Positions 8,268-16,258 of a DNA stretch of 64,000 nucleotides are shown piece after piece; the stretch's first letter is position 1; the number at the start of each line of letters is the position of its first letter. Origin of the DNA: Ferrimonas senticii DSM 18821. Its GTDB lineage: Bacteria > Pseudomonadota > Gammaproteobacteria > Enterobacterales > Shewanellaceae. The stretch is taken from contig NZ_KE383898.1 of assembly GCF_000422665.1 (NCBI RefSeq), positions 274,575 to 338,574 of the forward strand, read 5' to 3'. Made by a program: the position numbers and the translations under genes. Under the pieces are notes generated by a model. That model had not been told where the DNA came from and made no database searches. It saw only the letters and a list, made by a program, of their open reading frames with translations.

Positions 8268-9572
8268 ATGAGACAACAACTCACCACCGCGAAGGGCGAT
8301 CGGATCGCCATCGTCGCGGGGCTAAGAACGCCATTTGCCCGTCAGGCGACGGCGTTTCACGGCATTTCCGCCTTAGATATGGGCAAGATGGTGGTTAATG
8401 AACTGCTGATCCGCAATGAAGTGGATCCAGCAATCATCGACCAAGTGGTGTACGGCCAAGTGATCCAGATGCCCAAAGCCCCCAACATCGCCCGCGAAAT
8501 CGTCCTTGGTACCGGCATGTCGGTACATACCGATGCTTACTCGGTTAGCCGCGCTTGTGCGACCTCATTCCAATCCACCGTGAACGTCGCTGAATCGATA
8601 TTGGCGGGCAGCATTGAAGTAGGTATTGCCGGTGGCGCTGATTCCACCTCGGTGTTACCGATCGGTTTTAGCAAACGTTTTGCCCATGCGATGGTGGATC
8701 TGACCAAGGCCAAAACCTTAAGTCAGCGACTGGCGATCATCTCTAAGTTGAAACTCAAAGACTTGGCGCCGGTGCCGCCGGCAGTAGCGGAGTTCTCCAC
8801 CGGCCTGACCATGGGCCAAACCGCCGAGCAGATGGCTAAGAGCCATGGCGTGACGCGCCAAGAGCAGGATGAGATGACCGTCCGCTCTCATCAACTGGCG
8901 CATAAACATTGGGAGTCTGGGCTGTTAGCGCAGGAGGTGATGACCTGCCATATCCCGCCTTACAAGCACTATATCGACCGCGACAACAACGTTCGTGGCG
9001 ACATCCAACTGGATAAAATTGCCAAGCTCAAGCCGGTATTTGATCGCAAGCACGGTACGGTATCGGCGGCAAACTCGACCGCGTTAACTGACGGCGCATC
9101 GGCGCTGCTGCTGATGAGCGAAAGTCGTGCTAAGGCGTTGGGTTATGACCCCATTGGTTACATCAAGAGCTACGCCTTCACCGCCATCGATGTTTGGGAA
9201 GATCTGTTGATGGGGCCATCCTACGCGACTCCATTAGCGCTCGAACGCGCCGGCATGAAGCTGAGCGATCTGACCCTGATTGATATGCACGAAGCCTTTG
9301 CGGCTCAGGCGCTGGCCAACATGAAGATGTTTGAGTCGAAGAAGTTTGCCCAAGAGAAACTAGGGCGCAGCGAGATCATCGGCTCCATCGACATGGATAA
9401 GTTTAATGTTATCGGCGGCTCGCTCGCTTATGGTCACCCATTTGCTGCCACCGGTGGCCGGTTGATCACTCAATTGTGTAATGAGCTGAAACGCCGCGGC
9501 GGCGGTACCGGTTTGACCACCGCTTGCGCGGCTGGCGGTTTGGGCGCGGCGATGATTGTGGAGGTGGAGTAA
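8268..9572 (+). CDS. fadI: 3-ketoacyl-CoA thiolase FadI
   Basis: The 434-residue thiolase performs the last step of beta-oxidation, cleaving 3-ketoacyl-CoA with CoA to acetyl-CoA and a shortened acyl-CoA. The nucleophilic cysteine is in [10 protein letters not shown] (Cys97), the catalytic His in [13 protein letters not shown] near residue 390, and the second Cys in [12 protein letters not shown] close to the C-terminus; all are intact. The start has a good ribosome site (GAGGGAA). Its stop codon shares a base with the fadJ start (TAATG), so the alpha and beta subunits of the complex are coupled. Length and gene order match E. coli fadIJ, the second fatty-acid oxidation complex. A FadR-like operator lies in the promoter region. 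Confidence 0.96.
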   Translation: MRQQLTTAKGDRIAIVAGLRTPFARQATAFHGISALDMGKMVVNELLIRNEVDPAIIDQVVYGQVIQMPKAPNIAREIVLGTGMSVHTDAYSVSRACATSFQSTVNVAESILAGSIEVGIAGGADSTSVLPIGFSKRFAHAMVDLTKAKTLSQRLAIISKLKLKDLAPVPPAVAEFSTGLTMGQTAEQMAKSHGVTRQEQDEMTVRSHQLAHKHWESGLLAQEVMTCHIPPYKHYIDRDNNVRGDIQLDKIAKLKPVFDRKHGTVSAANSTALTDGASALLLMSESRAKALGYDPIGYIKSYAFTAIDVWEDLLMGPSYATPLALERAGMKLSDLTLIDMHEAFAAQALANMKMFESKKFAQEKLGRSEIIGSIDMDKFNVIGGSLAYGHPFAATGGRLITQLCNELKRRGGGTGLTTACAAGGLGAAMIVEVE

Positions 9573-11698
9573 TGAGCGACAAGACTTTTAGCTGGCATAA
9601 GGATGCCGACAACATCGCCATCATCACCATGGATGTGCCGAACGAGAGCATGAATACCCTGCGCGCCAGTTTTAATGACGAAGTGCTGGCGGTGCTGGGT
9701 GAAATCATCGGCGATACCACCATCAAAGGGGCGGTGCTGATTTCGGGCAAGCCGGACTCCTTCATTGCTGGCGCGGACATCAGCATGCTTGATGCCTGCC
9801 AAACCGCCGCTGATGCCGAAGCGCTGTCGCGCAGTGGCCATCAGGTGCTGAACAAATTGGAACAGCTGCCGATCCCAGTGGTGGCGGCGATCCACGGCCC
9901 TTGCTTAGGCGGCGGCTTAGAAGTGGCGCTGGCTTGTGATTACCGGATTTGCACTGACAGCGATAAGACCATCATCGGTCTGCCCGAGTCGCAACTGGGG
10001 TTATTGCCTGGTGGTGGCGGTACTCAGCGTCTGCCACGGATTGTCGGTGTTGCCAAAGGCTTGGAGCTGATGCTGGCGGGTAAGCAACTGCGCGCCAAGC
10101 AAGCTAAGAAGCTCGGCATTGTTGACGATTCAGTGCCGCAATCGGTGCTGCTGATGGTCGCGAAGAAGATCTTAAGCAAAGGCAAGCGCGGCAAAGTATC
10201 GCCGAACCTGAAAGGGATGAGCAAAGCGCTGGAGGCCACCTCGGTTGGCCGCAATGTGATTTACGACCAAGCAGGCAAAGCGGCGTTTAAGAAAACCCAA
10301 GGCAACTATCCGGCGGTAGATAAGATCATCGAAGCGGTTAAAGTGGGCCGTGAACAAGGGTTTGAAGCTGGCCTTAAGGCCGAAGCCAAAGGCTTTGGTG
10401 AGCTGGTCGCTTCGCCAGAATCGGCAGCGCTTAGGTCAATCTTCTTTGCCACTACGGCGATGAAAAAAGAGACCGGCGCTGGTGACGTTAAACCGAACAA
10501 AGTGCGCAAAGCGATGGTGCTCGGCGGCGGTTTGATGGGCGGCGGTATCGCCTCGGTGACTGCGTTGAAAGCCAAGGTGCCGGCGCGGATCAAAGATATC
10601 GCTGAGCCGGGGCTGCAAAATGCCTTGGCATACACCTATAAGCAGGTCGACAAGCGGGTGAAGCGCAAGCAGATCACCGCCGCGCAGCGCGATAAAATGA
10701 TGAGCCTGCTGTCGACCACCACCCAATATGATGGCATCAAAGATGTCGATATCGTTGTTGAAGCGGTGTTTGAGGACTTAAAACTGAAGCATCAGATGGT
10801 GCGCGACGTTGAAGCCCACTGCAACGAAAACACCATCTTTGCCTCCAACACCTCGTCGCTGCCAATTGGCCAGATCGCCGAAGCCGCCGAGCGCCCAGAG
10901 AATGTCATCGGTCTGCACTACTTTTCGCCGGTGGAGAAGATGCCGCTGGTGGAGGTGATCGCCCACGAGAAAACCTCGCCAGAGACCATCGCCACCACCG
11001 TGGCGTTTGCCAAAAAGCAAGGCAAAACCCCAATCGTGGTCAAAGATGGCGCCGGTTTCTACGTCAATCGCATCTTGGCGCTGTATATGAACGAAGCCGC
11101 CAATTTGATGCTCGAAGGCGAGCCGATTGAAAAGTTGGATGCGGCGTTGGTGAAGTTTGGTTTTCCGGTTGGGCCAGTGACCTTGCTGGATGAAGTTGGC
11201 ATTGATGTCGGCGCCAAAATCTCGCCAATTCTGCGCGACGAACTAGGCCACCGTTTTGAAGCGCCAAGCGCGTTTGACCGGTTGCTGGCGGATGATCGTA
11301 AGGGCAAGAAAAACGGCAAAGGCTTCTACCAGTTTAACGCCAAGAAAAAGGGCGCTAAGCCGGTGGATGAGTCGGTCTACAAGGTGCTTGGGGTTACCCC
11401 AGAAGGCAAGCTGGCGCCAGAGCAGTTGGCAGAGCGCTGCACCGTGCAGATGCTTAATGAAGCGGTGCGCTGCTTGGAGGAGGGGATCATTGCCAATCCT
11501 CGTGACGGCGACATCGGCGCCATCTTCGGCATCGGTTTCCCACCGTTCCGTGGGGGCCCATTCCGCTATATCGACAGCCTTGGCGCCAAGGTGCTGGTCG
11601 ACAAACTGCGTGGCTACGAAAGCCAGTTTGGCGAACGCTTTACCCCAGCCCAGAAGCTGATCGAGATGGCCGAAAGCGGCGAACGTTTCTTTGACTGA
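9572..11698 (+). CDS. fadJ: Fatty acid oxidation complex alpha subunit FadJ
   Basis: From the ATG at 9572 the protein has 708 residues. The first 190 form an enoyl-CoA hydratase domain with both catalytic glutamates present (GGGLEVALACDY near 117 and IGLPESQLGL near 139). From about residue 310 the 3-hydroxyacyl-CoA dehydrogenase begins, with a Rossmann motif VLGGGLMGGGIASV. The catalytic His segment is GLHYFSPVEKMPLVE, and the C-terminal dehydrogenase domain ends near 700. It supplies hydratase, dehydrogenase and epimerase steps and pairs with FadI. An upstream in-frame extension inside fadI is not used, because the TAATG junction gives normal coupling. A strong terminator follows. Confidence 0.96.
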   Translation: MSDKTFSWHKDADNIAIITMDVPNESMNTLRASFNDEVLAVLGEIIGDTTIKGAVLISGKPDSFIAGADISMLDACQTAADAEALSRSGHQVLNKLEQLPIPVVAAIHGPCLGGGLEVALACDYRICTDSDKTIIGLPESQLGLLPGGGGTQRLPRIVGVAKGLELMLAGKQLRAKQAKKLGIVDDSVPQSVLLMVAKKILSKGKRGKVSPNLKGMSKALEATSVGRNVIYDQAGKAAFKKTQGNYPAVDKIIEAVKVGREQGFEAGLKAEAKGFGELVASPESAALRSIFFATTAMKKETGAGDVKPNKVRKAMVLGGGLMGGGIASVTALKAKVPARIKDIAEPGLQNALAYTYKQVDKRVKRKQITAAQRDKMMSLLSTTTQYDGIKDVDIVVEAVFEDLKLKHQMVRDVEAHCNENTIFASNTSSLPIGQIAEAAERPENVIGLHYFSPVEKMPLVEVIAHEKTSPETIATTVAFAKKQGKTPIVVKDGAGFYVNRILALYMNEAANLMLEGEPIEKLDAALVKFGFPVGPVTLLDEVGIDVGAKISPILRDELGHRFEAPSAFDRLLADDRKGKKNGKGFYQFNAKKKGAKPVDESVYKVLGVTPEGKLAPEQLAERCTVQMLNEAVRCLEEGIIANPRDGDIGAIFGIGFPPFRGGPFRYIDSLGAKVLVDKLRGYESQFGERFTPAQKLIEMAESGERFFD

Positions 11699-11714
11699 CA
11701 ATTAAGCGTTAGAT

Positions 11715-11750
11715 AAAAACCGCCGCAGGAAAACCTGCGGCGGTTTTTTA
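11715..11750. terminator. Bidirectional intrinsic terminator after fadJ
   Basis: CCGCCGCAGG and CCTGCGGCGG form a 10-bp stem with an AAAA loop, preceded by an A-run and followed by TTTTTT. The flanking A and T runs let it serve both fadJ (plus) and the small peptide/sensor unit (minus). Confidence 0.9.
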
Positions 11751-11765
11751 TCTGGCCATCATTTA

Positions 11766-11900
11766 TCAACTGACTTGACCGGTGCCGGTGCCGCCAAGCC
11801 ATGGGGTTCCGGCGATGTGGGTTACCTCGGCGGTTGTTGGCAGGGCGAAGGTTAAGCAGGCTGCAGTTAAAACAATGGCAATAACAATTCGAGTTTGCAT
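11766..11900 (-). CDS. 44-residue secreted peptide, function unknown
   Basis: This short gene encodes MQTRIVIAIVLTAACLTFAL followed by PTTAEVTHIAGTPWLGGTG and a TGQVS end. A basic start, a hydrophobic core (residues 5-19) and a TTA cleavage-like site give a convincing type I signal peptide. That leaves a mature peptide of about 20 residues rich in Gly and Thr. The ATG at 11900 is preceded by a strong ribosome site (AAGGAAGGAA, about 7 bases away). It lies 76 bases downstream of the GGDEF/EAL sensor on the same strand and 16 bases before the shared terminator, so it is probably cotranscribed or has its own promoter in that gap. A lipobox reading (TAAC) is possible but weak. No family is recognised. 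Confidence 0.6.
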   Translation of the reverse strand: MQTRIVIAIVLTAACLTFALPTTAEVTHIAGTPWLGGTGTGQVS

Positions 11901-11976
11901 GGTTCGTTCCTTCCTTGGAAAAGAGTCGAACCATATTCAGCAAATTGGGTGCCACTAATTGGCGTCAAAATTCTGA

Positions 11977-14900
11977 CTAATAACTGAATTGCTTGGATTG
12001 CTGCAACTGTCGGAATCGTTCGCCACTGAGCGGGGCGCTAAACAGCGTACCCTGGAGCGTATCGCACTCCATCTTCAGCAGTTGTTGTAACTGGTCGCTG
12101 GTTTCAACCCCCTCGGCGACCACGGTTAGATCAAGGTTATGCGCTAAGGTGATGATAGAACGCACCATTGAGCGCTCTTTGCGGCTGGTGGTGATGTTGT
12201 CGATAAAGGATTTATCAATTTTTAAGGTGTCCAGCGGTAAGGTTTTGAGATAAGACATCGCCGAGTAACCGGTGCCAAAATCGTCCAACGACAGCTTTAC
12301 TCCCAACTGCCTTAGGCGGATGAGATTGGCGATCACTTTTTTGGGTTCATCGATGATGGCGCTTTCAGTGATCTCCAGTTCCAAGTATCTGGCTGGCAGT
12401 TGGCTTTGCTGCAAAATTTGCTGAACTTGTTCGGCAAAGTCGCTTTGCAGCAGCTGCTTGGGGGATAGGTTGACCGCCACTCGGCCACTGAGCTCGCCGC
12501 TGGCGAGCAGGGTTTGGCTAAAGCGACACGCTTGCCGTAATACAATCTCGCCGATGGCGATGATCTGACCGGTTTCCTCGGCCAGAGTAATGAATTCCAA
12601 AGGGGGGCGTAAGCTGCCGTCCGGCAAGCGCATCCTGACCAAGGCCTCCATGCCGTTGATGCTGAGATCATCACTGGCGTATTTCGGCTGGTAGTGAACT
12701 TCGAACCAATCCAGCGCTAACGCTTGACGCAACAGATGGGCTTGCTCAACCCGTTGCTGCAGCTGCTGGTTTAACGATTCACTGTAGAACTGGTAGCAGT
12801 TGCCCCCTTGGCTTTTGGCGTGGTACATCGCCAAGTCGGCTTTGCGAAGCAGTTCCTGCATCGAATGATCGTCCTCGGGATGGTGAACGATGCCGATACT
12901 GGCACTGATATGCTGATTGCGTTGGTTAACCTGAAACGGTTCGACCAAGGTAGTCAGTACGTTTTGGGCAATGGTCGCGCTGTTGCTGATGTGGTTGGCG
13001 GCCGGTACTAGCAGCGCGAACTCATCGCCGCCGATGCGATACAGCATGGTGGCAGTCGCCACGTGTTGTTTTAGCCTAGCCGCGACTTGCTTGAGCAGTT
13101 CATCGCCACTGCTGTGGCCAACGGCGTCGTTCAATTGTCGGAAGTTATCCAGATCAAACAGCAGCAGCGCAAAGGGCTGTTGCTGGCTAAGGAAACCCTC
13201 GATATTGGCTTGCAGGTAGCTGCGGTTGGGTAGACCGGTTAAGCCATCGGTATTGCTTAATCGTCGCAGTTCTCGTTCGGCGCGTTTGCGATGGGTGATG
13301 TCGCGCAAGATCAGCACGTAGTAGTGCTTGTCACTGTCGACCTCGTCCATTCGGTCGATTTGCACAGCGATATCAAGCAGATCATTGTTGCTGCGTCGAA
13401 ATTCAATGTCGCCGTGCCAATGGCCGAACTTTTCGGCAATGTCGCGAATGTTGTCGATCACTTGCGGCGACACCCGCTCAAAGTCGACCACTTTGCCGAT
13501 GGTTGCGGTGCGACTGAAACCACTGATCTGGCAGCACGCCTCATTCACTTCCAGAAATCGAAACTTAGGGTCAAGGATCGCCATGCCGTCGGAGACGTTA
13601 GTCAGCGCCAGCTCAAATAGGGACAGTCGCTGTTCGGCTCGTTTGCTGTCGCTGATGTCTTTGATGGTGCCGGTCATCCGCAGCGGTTGCTGCTGTTGAT
13701 CTCGTTCTACCACTTTGCCGCGGTCCAATAGCCACACCCAATCACCGTTGACATCTTTGACGCGGTAGGTCGCTTGATAGTGTTCGCTTTGCTGTTGCAG
13801 ATGCGCCTGTAGCGCCTGGCTGACACGATCGCGATCCGCCGGGTGAATGCAATCCATGCCGCTACTGGCGTGTGGTTGGGCGCCGCTGAGTTGCAGGTTT
13901 CGCCACATATTGGAACGGTAAACCCGTTGCGCTCGGATATCCCAATCCCAGATCTCATCACCACTGCCCCACAGTGATAACTTCAGTCGTTCTTCGTTTT
14001 GTTGGATTTGTCGTTGCAGCTGGCGTCGGCGGTGCCAACTGCGCCCTAGCAGGGTGGCAAACAGCAGAGTGATGGCGGCATAAGCTGCCAGCGCCGGTGG
14101 GCTTTGCAGTGGCGTTGGTGCAATCTCGATGGCGACACTATTGATGGCGGAATATTGAGTGCTTGGCGGCAAGCGATAACGAAATTGCAGTTGATAGCTG
14201 CCGCTGGCTAAGCGGGTAAAACTGGCACTGTGCTGCTTGGCCATGGTGAGCCAATGTTCTGAATCACCCAATAGCCGATAACTGTACTCGACCTCGTCGA
14301 CCCCGGAAAAATCGGAAAACTCAAACGCAAACGGGTATTCATCGGCCGCCAGAGACAGCTGCTGCAGTTGATGTAGCGGCGTCGCTAAGTTCAGCTGCTG
14401 CTGAGCTGGCCGATCAAACAAGTTAAAGCCACTAATAAATGGCGTTGGCAGCGCTGGGCGGTGATAGTGCTGTTGCGGATCAAGGGTGTTTAACCCTTCG
14501 TTGCCGGAAAACAGCATGCCGCCGTCATGGTGCTGGCTACTGGCCATTGAGTGATATTCAAGCTGCGCCCCTTGGCGTTGGTTGTAGCGGTAATGCAGCT
14601 GTTCGCTGGTAAGATCAAACACCAACAGCTGTTTGCCGCTACCAAGATAGAGCCGATTACCGTGGCGCTGGCTGCTGTATATTGGGTCGGTTAGTAATCG
14701 TTTGGGTGGCTCGCCCCGTCGATAACGGTAGAGGCCGTTGCTGCTGCCGATCCAAAGTTGTTGCTGATCCGGTTCGATCACCGTAACCATTTGGTTGTTC
14801 AGTAAGGTGAGCGGTTGCTGGTTGGCTTGAGCGGCGGCGGGCGTTGACTCGTCAATTAGGGTTAAGCCTAGCTGGGAACCAATCAGCAATTGTTGCTGCC

Positions 14901-16221
14901 ATGATTTGAGTACAAATATCGGGCGTTGTTGGCCGATTTCAGCCAGCGTCGTTAGCTGCTGTGGCTGGGAAACGGTTAGTTGCAGCACCTCGCCATTAAA
15001 ACTACCAAATTGCAGTTGGCCATCATTGCAGTGGCTGATGTGGGTGACGATATCATCGTCGTTACCCCACAGGCGGGTGGATTGGCTGCTGGGGCCTGGC
15101 GTCAGTTGGTACAGCCCACCGTAGCCGCCAATAAAGATCTGCTGATTGGCGACGCAGAGGGCTTTCGGCCCCGCCATCGGTGCGGTGAACTGACCCAACG
15201 GTTGCAGTTCTCGGCTGAGCCACTGCAATTCTGGCTGCTCTGAAGCGACCAGCCAGCCAGCTTGATAAGGCACCATCGACCAGACGGTGTTGGCCTGCTG
15301 AGGTTGATACAACGGCAGCGGCAGCGCCGGTTGGCTAAGTCGTTGCAGTGGTCGATTATGGCGTTGCAGCCACAGATCGCCGTTGCTGGCCAATCGAAAC
15401 TGGCGTACCTGGCCATCTATGGTTAACTGCTCCGCCTGGCTGGCGGGGATCGCTTGGGCGTCTGGCCAGCGGTGCATAAAGAGGTTGCCTTGTTCGAGCC
15501 GATACAGACGCTGCTGATGCCGAATCAAGGCGCTCGGATGATGGTCTGGCAACAGCAATTGGCCGTTGCTGTCGCGCACACCTTGTGGACTTTGGTGAAG
15601 CGTTTGCGCGGCCAAATTAAAGGTGCGGGTAGGGGGCGCTTGCTCCCTTTGCTGGCGGTTATCCAGATCCAGTATCTGGCCATTAGCCAGTTGTAACTGC
15701 GGCCGCCCCTTGGCGAACCACAACTTGCTGCTGTGGGCTGCGTCAACGGTTTCGGTGTTGGTGTTGTCTCGGCTTAGGCGGATCAACTGTTGTCCTGACA
15801 GCAGCACAATTTGCCCTTGAGCTTGGGTGTGCGCTTGGATCTGCAGCCAGCTAAGGTGATGACGCTTAATAAATTGTTGTCGTTGTTGATCGAAATAAAA
15901 GGTGCCGATATTGGTAAACGCCCACAGGGTGTTTAAGTCATCCAGCAGCAGGTTGTAGGCAAACACCAGCGGATTGTTGGGGTCATCACTGAGGGCAAAG
16001 GATTCGAATCGGTGGCCATTAAAGCGATCAATGCCATTGATGGTGGCCACCCAAATAAAGCCAAAGGCGTCGATTTCGATATCAATCACCGAAGTTTGCG
16101 ACAGTCCTTGTTCAAGGCCAAACTCGGTGCTGCGCAGTGTGCGTTGATAGGGACTCGCGTGGGCGGCAATCCCCAGCGCAAAAGTCAGAAGCAGCAGTAT
16201 CAGCCGAAGGCTCATGTACAT
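11977..16221 (-). CDS. Periplasmic-propeller PAS-GGDEF-EAL sensor protein
   Basis: The 1414-residue protein has a signal peptide (residues 1-22, ending AAHASP) and a two-component-regulator beta-propeller of about 560 residues (TEFGLEQGLSQTSVIDIEID opens it). A Y_Y_Y domain lies at about 590-700 and a membrane helix at about 708-728. Two PAS domains with PAC motifs (about 745-990) precede a GGDEF domain with intact GGDEF near 1063 and an EAL domain starting near 1190. The EAL metal and catalytic residues are all present (MEALVRM, VNLSPKQ, LEITESA, DDFGTGYS, LKIDKSF), so phosphodiesterase activity is plausible. The cyclase site also looks intact, with no obvious RxxD inhibitory site just before it. 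The ligand of the propeller is unknown. It ends just upstream of the small secreted peptide gene. Confidence 0.9.
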   Translation of the reverse strand: MYMSLRLILLLLTFALGIAAHASPYQRTLRSTEFGLEQGLSQTSVIDIEIDAFGFIWVATINGIDRFNGHRFESFALSDDPNNPLVFAYNLLLDDLNTLWAFTNIGTFYFDQQRQQFIKRHHLSWLQIQAHTQAQGQIVLLSGQQLIRLSRDNTNTETVDAAHSSKLWFAKGRPQLQLANGQILDLDNRQQREQAPPTRTFNLAAQTLHQSPQGVRDSNGQLLLPDHHPSALIRHQQRLYRLEQGNLFMHRWPDAQAIPASQAEQLTIDGQVRQFRLASNGDLWLQRHNRPLQRLSQPALPLPLYQPQQANTVWSMVPYQAGWLVASEQPELQWLSRELQPLGQFTAPMAGPKALCVANQQIFIGGYGGLYQLTPGPSSQSTRLWGNDDDIVTHISHCNDGQLQFGSFNGEVLQLTVSQPQQLTTLAEIGQQRPIFVLKSWQQQLLIGSQLGLTLIDESTPAAAQANQQPLTLLNNQMVTVIEPDQQQLWIGSSNGLYRYRRGEPPKRLLTDPIYSSQRHGNRLYLGSGKQLLVFDLTSEQLHYRYNQRQGAQLEYHSMASSQHHDGGMLFSGNEGLNTLDPQQHYHRPALPTPFISGFNLFDRPAQQQLNLATPLHQLQQLSLAADEYPFAFEFSDFSGVDEVEYSYRLLGDSEHWLTMAKQHSASFTRLASGSYQLQFRYRLPPSTQYSAINSVAIEIAPTPLQSPPALAAYAAITLLFATLLGRSWHRRRQLQRQIQQNEERLKLSLWGSGDEIWDWDIRAQRVYRSNMWRNLQLSGAQPHASSGMDCIHPADRDRVSQALQAHLQQQSEHYQATYRVKDVNGDWVWLLDRGKVVERDQQQQPLRMTGTIKDISDSKRAEQRLSLFELALTNVSDGMAILDPKFRFLEVNEACCQISGFSRTATIGKVVDFERVSPQVIDNIRDIAEKFGHWHGDIEFRRSNNDLLDIAVQIDRMDEVDSDKHYYVLILRDITHRKRAERELRRLSNTDGLTGLPNRSYLQANIEGFLSQQQPFALLLFDLDNFRQLNDAVGHSSGDELLKQVAARLKQHVATATMLYRIGGDEFALLVPAANHISNSATIAQNVLTTLVEPFQVNQRNQHISASIGIVHHPEDDHSMQELLRKADLAMYHAKSQGGNCYQFYSESLNQQLQQRVEQAHLLRQALALDWFEVHYQPKYASDDLSINGMEALVRMRLPDGSLRPPLEFITLAEETGQIIAIGEIVLRQACRFSQTLLASGELSGRVAVNLSPKQLLQSDFAEQVQQILQQSQLPARYLELEITESAIIDEPKKVIANLIRLRQLGVKLSLDDFGTGYSAMSYLKTLPLDTLKIDKSFIDNITTSRKERSMVRSIITLAHNLDLTVVAEGVETSDQLQQLLKMECDTLQGTLFSAPLSGERFRQLQQSKQFSY

Positions 16222-16258
16222 CCTTGTGTTGGCGCCGATACTGCTGGCGAGGTCGAGT

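Noticed and set aside
11614..11955. 113-codon frame antisense to fadJ and across the terminator
   Set aside because: It crosses a strong bidirectional terminator and overlaps the better-supported 44-codon secreted peptide in another frame.
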